Shown here piece by piece: positions 5,642 to 10,271 of a stretch of 10,271 bases of DNA. Source of the stretch: JBOGOC01 sp050747525 (GTDB taxonomy: Bacteria; Acidobacteriota; Polarisedimenticolia; JACPZX01; DASXTC01); the NCBI GenBank assembly GCA_050747525.1, contig JBOGOC010000089.1:1-10271 (forward strand). Direction: 5' to 3'. The translations under genes and the position numbers were made by a program. Positions within the stretch are counted from its first letter, which is position 1. The number at the start of each line of letters is the position of its first letter. A model generated the notes under the pieces. It was given only the letters and a program-made list of their open reading frames with translations. It was not told the origin of the DNA and made no database searches.

Positions 5642-7040
5642 GTTCGGCACGTCGGGGTGGCGCGCGATCATCGCCGACGAGTTCACGTTCGACAACGTCC
5701 GGCGCGTCTCGATGGCCATCGCCGACACGCTGCTGGCGGCCGGGCTCGCCCCGCGCGGCGTGGTGGTGGGCTACGACACTCGGTTCCTGTCCGAGGACTT
5801 CGCCGCCGAGGCGGCCCGCGTGCTGGCCTCACGGGGCATCCGGTGCGCCGTCTCGAGCGTGGCCATCCCCACCCCCGCGGTGGCGCACGCGGTGCGGCAC
5901 CATGGCTTCGGCGGCGCCATCAACATCACCGCGAGCCACAATCCGGCCGACTACAACGGCCTGAAGTTCTCCACGGAGCAGGGCGCTCCCTCGCCGCCGG
6001 CCCTCACCGCCGAGGTGGAAAAGCGCACCGCGGCGCTGCCGGCCGGCGTGTCCGTGGGCGAGGCGCCGGCAGATCTGATCGAGGAGGCGGATTTCCTCGA
6101 GCCATACCTGGCGCAGCTGGACACGCTGGTGCGGTTCGAGGTCATGAAGAAGGCGGGCATCCGGGTGGTCATCGACCCGCGCTGGGGCGCGGGGCGCGGC
6201 TGGTACGATGCGGCGCTCAAGCGCCACGGAATCCCGTGCGAGATGATCCACGACTTCCGCGACGTCACGTTCGGCGGAGGCGGTCCGGACGTGTCGGCGC
6301 GCAACCTGGAGGACCTGGGCCGGACGGTGACTGGCAGCGGCTTCACGCTGGGGCTCGCCGCCGATGGAGACGCCGACCGGTTCGGCGTGGTGGACGCCGA
6401 CGGCACTTGGGTGAATCCCAACCTGGTGCTGGCCCTGCTGGCCGACTACCTGGCCGAGACGCGCGGGTTCCGCCTGGGCGTGGGGCGCAGCTATGCGACC
6501 ACCGGCCTTCTGGACGCGGTGGCCAGGCACTACGGCGTCCCGGTGCACCAGACTCCGGTGGGATTCAAGTACCTGGGCGAGCTGATCCTGGAGGGCGACA
6601 AGGTCTTCATCGCGGGAGAGGAGAGCGCGGGGATGTCGATGGCCGGCCACGTCCCCGAGAAGGACGGCATTCTGGCGGGCCTGCTGGCCGCCGAGATGGT
6701 GGCCGCCACGGGACGGACTGTGGCGCAGCTGCGCGATGCCCTGTTCGCGAAGGTCGGCACTCTGCACAGCGCGCGTCTGGATCTGCGCGTCACCCCGGCT
6801 CAGGTTCAATCACTGCGGGCGCACATGGCGTCGCCTCCCGATCGGCTTGGAGGACGCGCGGTGGCGCGCGCCACGGTCTGGGACGGCCTGCGCCTGGACT
6901 TCGCCGATGGCTCGTGGCTGCTGATGCGCCCCAGCGGCACCGAGCCGGTCGTGCGCTGTTACGTCGAAGCGCCCACCCCCGCCGAGCTGGAGGATCTGCA
7001 GCGGGCCGGGAAGGCTGAGCTGATGGGAGACGCGGCATGA
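5625..7040 (+). CDS. Phosphoglucomutase/phosphomannomutase (alpha-D-phosphohexomutase)
   Basis: This cytoplasmic enzyme interconverts hexose 1- and 6-phosphates through a phosphoserine, feeding glycolysis, glycogen or nucleotide-sugar synthesis. The 471-residue chain shows the four family domains in order: N-terminal KFGTSGWR (6-13); the phosphoserine loop TASHNP (102-107, Ser104); the Mg2+ loop DGDADR (247-252); the sugar-binding loop GEESAG (331-336); and the phosphate-binding RPSGTEP (435-441). The GEESAG loop rather than GEMSGH resembles the subgroup often annotated as phosphoglucomutase, but glucose versus mannose preference cannot be fixed by eye. Only 23 bases separate it from cutA. 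AGGA (5618-5621) is very close to the ATG, and GGAAG (5610-5614) is a better-spaced ribosome binding site. It is the first gene of the apparent operon and overlaps enolase by ATGA. No convincing promoter was found upstream. Confidence 0.93.
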   Translation: MGSAIKFGTSGWRAIIADEFTFDNVRRVSMAIADTLLAAGLAPRGVVVGYDTRFLSEDFAAEAARVLASRGIRCAVSSVAIPTPAVAHAVRHHGFGGAINITASHNPADYNGLKFSTEQGAPSPPALTAEVEKRTAALPAGVSVGEAPADLIEEADFLEPYLAQLDTLVRFEVMKKAGIRVVIDPRWGAGRGWYDAALKRHGIPCEMIHDFRDVTFGGGGPDVSARNLEDLGRTVTGSGFTLGLAADGDADRFGVVDADGTWVNPNLVLALLADYLAETRGFRLGVGRSYATTGLLDAVARHYGVPVHQTPVGFKYLGELILEGDKVFIAGEESAGMSMAGHVPEKDGILAGLLAAEMVAATGRTVAQLRDALFAKVGTLHSARLDLRVTPAQVQSLRAHMASPPDRLGGRAVARATVWDGLRLDFADGSWLLMRPSGTEPVVRCYVEAPTPAELEDLQRAGKAELMGDAA

Positions 7041-8317
7041 GCGCCATCGAGGAAGTTCTGGCCCGCGAGATCCTCGACTCGCGCGGCAACCCCACCGTGG
7101 AGGTCGAGATCTACACCGAAGGCGGAGGGGTGGGTCGCGCGGGGATTCCGTCCGGCGCGTCCACCGGAGAGCGCGAGGCGGTGGAGCTGCGCGACGCCGA
7201 CACGAACCGGTACCTGGGCAAAGGGGTCACGCGGGCGGTGGACCACGTCAACACCGACATCGCGCGGGAGGTCGAGGGGCTCGACGCGCTCGACCAGGCC
7301 GGCCTGGACCGGCTCCTGGTGGAGCTCGACGGCACGCCCAACAAGTCGCGGCTGGGCGCCAACGCGCTGCTTGGCGTGAGCCTGGCCGCCGCGCGCGCCG
7401 CGGCCGACGAGCTGGGCCTTCCGTTGTACAGGTACATCGGCGGGCCGGCGGGGCGCGAGCTGCCCGTGCCGATGTTCAACATCCTCAACGGCGGCGCGCA
7501 CGCCGACAACAACGTGGACATCCAGGAGTTCATGGTCATGCCTGTCGGCGCCGGCTCCTGGCGCGAGGCCCTGCGCGCCGGCGCCGAGATCTTCCACGCC
7601 CTCAGGAGGGTGCTCAAGGCGCGCGGGCTGGCCACCGGGGTGGGGGACGAGGGGGGCTTCGCTCCGGACCTGGAGAGCAACGAGCAGGCGCTCCAGGTGA
7701 TCATGGAGGCGATCGAGCGCGCCCGGTACCGCCCCGGCCAGGACGTGGTGATCGCGCTGGACTGCGCGGCCAGCGAGTTCCACAAGGAAGGGACGTACCG
7801 CCTGGCCGCCGAGCCGAAGCCCGACAAGTCCCCGGCCGAGCTGATCGCGTGGTACGCGAAGCTGGCGTCGTCGTATCCGATCGCCTCCATCGAGGACGGC
7901 ATGGCCGAGGGGGACTGGTCGGGCTGGAAGGGGCTCACCGAGGCCCTGGGCGATCGCGTGCAACTGGTGGGAGACGACCTGTTCGTCACCAACGTCGAGC
8001 TGGTTCGCCGGGGGATCGAGGAAGGGGTGGCCAACTCCGTCCTGATCAAGCTCAACCAGATCGGCACCGTGACCGAGACGCTGCAGACCATCCAGGAGGC
8101 GCACCGCGCCGGCTACACCTGCATCATGTCGCACCGCTCGGGAGAGACCGAAGACACGTCGATCGCCGATTTCGCCGTGGGGCTCAACCTGGGGATGATC
8201 AAGACCGGCGCCCCGTCGCGCGGCGAGCGCGTGGCCAAGTTCAACCAGCTCCTGCGCATCGAGGAGGAGCTGGGGGATTCCGCCCTGTACCGGGGCGCCG
8301 CGGTGCTGGGACGATGA
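7037..8317 (+). CDS. eno: Enolase (2-phosphoglycerate dehydratase)
   Basis: Enolase converts 2-phosphoglycerate to phosphoenolpyruvate in the cytoplasm and is often part of the RNA degradosome. The 426-residue length is normal. The protein has EILDSRGNPTVE (11-22), the mobile loop SGASTGERE (39-47), GGAHADNNVDIQEFM (152-166), and the Mg2+ ligands D242, E286 and D313 in LDCAASE, SIEDG and GDDLF. It also has the catalytic base K338 in IKLNQIGT, the SHRSGETED signature (365-373) and E205 of GDEGGFAP. Nothing expected is missing. The ATG overlaps the mutase stop (ATGA), with GGGAG at 7025-7029 as ribosome binding site, so the two are translationally coupled. ftsB follows after 13 bases; an eno-ftsB neighbourhood is seen in many bacteria. 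Confidence 0.98.
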   Translation: MSAIEEVLAREILDSRGNPTVEVEIYTEGGGVGRAGIPSGASTGEREAVELRDADTNRYLGKGVTRAVDHVNTDIAREVEGLDALDQAGLDRLLVELDGTPNKSRLGANALLGVSLAAARAAADELGLPLYRYIGGPAGRELPVPMFNILNGGAHADNNVDIQEFMVMPVGAGSWREALRAGAEIFHALRRVLKARGLATGVGDEGGFAPDLESNEQALQVIMEAIERARYRPGQDVVIALDCAASEFHKEGTYRLAAEPKPDKSPAELIAWYAKLASSYPIASIEDGMAEGDWSGWKGLTEALGDRVQLVGDDLFVTNVELVRRGIEEGVANSVLIKLNQIGTVTETLQTIQEAHRAGYTCIMSHRSGETEDTSIADFAVGLNLGMIKTGAPSRGERVAKFNQLLRIEEELGDSALYRGAAVLGR

Positions 8318-8330
8318 GGGATCCGCACTG

Positions 8331-8660
8331 ATGCCCACGATGGCGCGCGAGGCTCCTGCAGGGCCGCCCATCGGGCGCCGCATCGTGGTGTTCGTGGTGA
8401 TCATCATCGCGCTGGCGGTGCTGATCGGGGCGGTCTTCGGAGAACGCGGGTACCTCGAGGTGCTCCGCCGGCGCGCCGCCTATGCCGATCTGGTCCGCGA
8501 GGTGGACGATCTGGCCGCGACCAACGCGGCCCTGCGCACCGAGATTGCGGCCCTGCGTTCCGACCCCTACGTCATCGAGAAGCTGGCCCGTGAGAAGCTG
8601 GGCTACGCCCGCCCCGGCGAGGTGATCTACCTGCTGCCGCCGTCGGAGGACGCGCGATAA
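8331..8660 (+). CDS. ftsB: FtsB/DivIC-type septum formation initiator
   Basis: FtsB/DivIC is a single-pass inner-membrane protein that links FtsL and FtsQ in the divisome and helps switch on septal peptidoglycan synthesis. The 109 residues comprise a short cytoplasmic N-terminus and one transmembrane helix (about 18-36, RIVVFVVIIIALAVLIGAV). A coiled coil follows at about 45-78 with a heptad-like VREVDDLAATNAALRTEIAAL, then the family tail DPYVIEKLAREKLGY with PGEVIY (78-100). A second in-frame ATG at 8340 would remove three residues; ATG 8331 is preferred because GAGGG (8316-8320) is nearby. It sits 13 bases after eno and 2 bases before the regulator. FtsB is favoured over DivIC mainly because the protein is short and the context looks Gram-negative. 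Confidence 0.9.
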   Translation: MPTMAREAPAGPPIGRRIVVFVVIIIALAVLIGAVFGERGYLEVLRRRAAYADLVREVDDLAATNAALRTEIAALRSDPYVIEKLAREKLGYARPGEVIYLLPPSEDAR

Positions 8661-8662
8661 GG

Positions 8663-9703
8663 ATGGACGAGGCAGCGAGCGGGAAGACCTGGAGGCACCC
8701 GGAGCCCACGACTCTCGTGGGTGTCCCTCTCGGGCTCATCCGGATGATGGAAGAGCACGGCCTCGACCGGGCCCGGATCCTCAAGTCCGCGCGCCTGAGC
8801 GAGCCGCTGCTGGCCGATCCCGACGGCCGCCTGGCCAGCATCCATTCCTGGCGGCTGTGGCGGCTGGCGATGGAATGCATCCCCGATGAAGAGCTGGGGA
8901 TCTACCTCGCCTCAACACTCCAGGTCAGAAGAACAGGCCTGATGGGTTACTCCATTCTCTACTCCAGGACCGTGGGACAGGCCCTCACGAGGCTGACACG
9001 GTACAGCCACATCGTCTCCGAGACCCTCGGATACAAGCTGGAGCGAGGAACGTCCCACACGCGCCTGACCCTCGATCCCGATGCTCGGTTCGATGCGCTG
9101 CGGCATCCTATCGACCTGAGGCTCGGTGGTGTCCTCACCATCGTGCGCGAAGTCTCCGGCCGGCCGATCGAGCCGCTGAGAGTGCACCTGCCGTACCCGC
9201 GACCGGCGAAGACGACCGAGCTGATGAAGCTCTTCCAGGCGCCGCTCACTTTCGAGGCGCCACGGGCCATGCTCGATCTGAAGAACTCCGACCTCGAGCT
9301 TCCTCTGATCAGCGCCGACGAGCGGCTGGTCAAGTACCTCGACCAGCTTGCGGATGAGACCGTGCGCGCCTTGAGCCGATCCGGATCCCTGTCCGACAGG
9401 ATCATGCGCGCCCTCTGGTCAGCGCTGCCCGACGGCGTCCCCTCGCTCGAAGAGACCGCCACGAGCATCGGCATGAGCGCGAGGAGCCTTCAGCGCCGCC
9501 TGCGCCAGGAAGACACGTCCTACGCCGCGATCGTCGACAAGCTGCGGCGCGACATGGCCGCCTCGCTGCTGCGGGATCGGGACCTGGCCGTCTATGAAGT
9601 GGGCTATCTGCTGGGCTATTCGGACGCGGCGTCGTTCCACCGCGCCTTCCGTCGATGGAACGACAGGTCTCCGTTGGAGTTCCGGCGCCAGCCGGGGCGC
9701 TGA
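8663..9703 (+). CDS. AraC-family transcriptional regulator with arabinose-binding-type N-domain
   Basis: The protein has 346 residues. Residues of about 20-210 form the all-purpose ligand-sensing domain seen in OruR/ArgR-like AraC proteins (MGYSILYSRTVGQAL at 94-108 is characteristic). The C-terminal domain has two helix-turn-helix units: LEETATSIGMSARSLQRRL (262-280) and AVYEVGYLLGYSDAASFHRA (309-328), followed by the AraC signature ending RRWNDRSPLEFRR. It is therefore a DNA-binding regulator whose ligand is unknown. It starts two bases after the ftsB stop, with GGAGGA (8645-8650) upstream, so it is probably co-transcribed with pgm-eno-ftsB. An AraC regulator is an unusual partner for those genes. 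Codons AGA AGA ACA at residues 89-91 are rare in the neighbouring genes and may hint at a different origin. Its targets cannot be read from the sequence. Confidence 0.92.
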   Translation: MDEAASGKTWRHPEPTTLVGVPLGLIRMMEEHGLDRARILKSARLSEPLLADPDGRLASIHSWRLWRLAMECIPDEELGIYLASTLQVRRTGLMGYSILYSRTVGQALTRLTRYSHIVSETLGYKLERGTSHTRLTLDPDARFDALRHPIDLRLGGVLTIVREVSGRPIEPLRVHLPYPRPAKTTELMKLFQAPLTFEAPRAMLDLKNSDLELPLISADERLVKYLDQLADETVRALSRSGSLSDRIMRALWSALPDGVPSLEETATSIGMSARSLQRRLRQEDTSYAAIVDKLRRDMAASLLRDRDLAVYEVGYLLGYSDAASFHRAFRRWNDRSPLEFRRQPGR

Positions 9704-9798
9704 ATCTTCAGGCCGGGAAACATGGCGCCTGATGCATCCAATCTGGCGCGCGAAGCCATTTCGTCCCCATCATTTCATCTCTAATCTAAGCCATCAAT

Positions 9799-9882
9799 GT
9801 CGGGCAGGGCGGGCGGACCGGCCTTCCGACGCGCCCGACTCAAGTGGCCAGGGCGCGTCAGCCACCAAACGCCCTGTCCGAC
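9799..9882. repeat. Nested inverted repeats, possible structured RNA
   Basis: An outer repeat (9799-9811 with 9870-9882, 12 of 13 bases complementary) encloses an inner perfect 9-bp repeat (GACGCGCCC, 9828-9836, with GGGCGCGTC, 9851-9859). A further GTGGC/GCCAC pair (9844-9848 with 9861-9865) competes with the inner stem. The arrangement could fold as one rod. There is no sign of coding and no T-tract. Confidence 0.45.
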
Positions 9883-9924
9883 AGACTTACCCCGTCGCGC
9901 AGCCGCGCCGGAACGCTTGCATGA

Positions 9925-10001
9925 TCGGGTGCAGTGTCTGCCCATACGCACCCGACCGATCGTGGGAGGAGGCTCGGCTGCCTCCCGGGGGCGCGATCGG
10001 T
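9925..10001. repeat. Two adjoining hairpins before the tRNA gene
   Basis: TCGGGTGC (9925-9932) pairs with GCACCCGA (9948-9955). Immediately next, ACCGATCG (9955-9962) pairs with CGATCGGT (9994-10001), enclosing GGGAGG/CCTCCC (9964-9969 with 9981-9986). All stems are perfect. A small RNA or a transcript-end structure is possible; chance pairing in G+C-rich DNA is the alternative. Confidence 0.4.
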
Positions 10002-10046
10002 TACTCCTCGAAGGAGCGGCTGCACGACGGGGCCTCGGCCCCACGC

Positions 10047-10076
10047 TTGACCCTCCCGACGCGCGAATGGTAGGTT
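10047..10076 (+). promoter_or_regulatory. Promoter of the initiator tRNA gene
   Basis: TTGACC (10047-10052) and TAGGTT (10071-10076) are 18 bases apart. The first base of the mature tRNA follows 12 bases after the -10 box, so the primary transcript would have only a very short 5' leader. The -10 is weak (three of six). Confidence 0.5.
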
Positions 10077-10088
10077 ACGAACATCCGA

Positions 10089-10271
<183 letters not shown>

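Larger units (their letters stand above)
9704..10046. other. Gene-free intergenic stretch with several inverted repeats
   Basis: No credible gene is seen here. The first 85 bases are less G+C-rich (for example CATCATTTCATCTCTAATC near 9770-9788), and the rest is dense in inverted repeats. The last of these is GGGGC-CTCG-GCCCC (10029-10042), just before the tRNA promoter. Open frames crossing it are arginine/proline-rich and look like shadows. No intrinsic terminator with a T-tract follows the AraC gene. Confidence 0.6.

Noticed and set aside
3821..5728. A 635-codon open frame on the minus strand across the metB-like gene and cutA
   Set aside because: It lies antisense to well-conserved genes, is rich in Arg/His/Gly/Val as expected for an antisense shadow in G+C-rich DNA, and shows no recognisable domain.
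6959..8407. A 482-codon minus-strand frame over enolase and ftsB
   Set aside because: It mirrors the codon pattern of enolase, has no ribosome binding site or domain, and would cross two conserved genes.

Overview
The window is high-GC bacterial chromosomal DNA with compact, mostly housekeeping genes. The likely source is an uncultured Gram-negative lineage. A CRTAC1-type FG-GAP/ASPIC protein, many short intergenic gaps and an FtsB protein fit Acidobacteriota or a similar soil or sediment phylum. No rRNA or other phylogenetic marker is present, so the assignment is tentative.

Left part (1-3264). A minus-strand pair begins with a secreted FG-GAP/ASPIC protein (74-1759). It is followed, with a 4-base ATGA overlap, by the first 25 codons of another exported protein that runs off the left edge (1-77). 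Divergently, across 35 bases, lies a corrinoid adenosyltransferase (cobO, 1795-2334). A 285-base gap follows, holding a perfect 25-bp inverted repeat and an A+T-rich patch. Next is a shortened, apparently degenerate relative of mannose-1-phosphate guanylyltransferase (2620-3264), whose start codon sits in a possible two-state RNA hairpin.

Middle (3265-5624). A secreted protein of unknown function (3325-3996) has its own promoter and ends at a strong intrinsic terminator. The U-tract of that terminator runs into a consensus -35 box for a trans-sulfuration enzyme of the MetB type (4124-5269). Facing it is cutA (5266-5601, minus), and the two genes share one CTAG as both stop codons. The best cutA promoter lies inside the next gene and would give a nearly leaderless mRNA.

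Right part (5625-9703). Four tightly packed plus-strand genes look like one operon: a phosphohexomutase, enolase (ATGA overlap), the divisome protein FtsB (13-base gap) and an AraC-type regulator (2-base gap). They join hexose-phosphate interconversion, lower glycolysis and septum formation in one transcript.

Right edge (9704-10271). A 385-base gene-free stretch rich in inverted repeats leads to a promoter, an initiator tRNA (fMet, CAT anticodon) and a strong terminator. From the right edge a minus-strand reading frame, weakly resembling a recombinase C-terminus, runs through the terminator and stops inside the tRNA. This suggests that an integrated element may begin just outside the window.

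No CRISPR array, insertion sequence or recognisable defence system was seen. The most unusual items are the degenerate nucleotidyltransferase with its start-site RNA structure, the overlapping transcription signals around metB and cutA, the 25-bp inverted repeat, and the tRNA-fMet junction.
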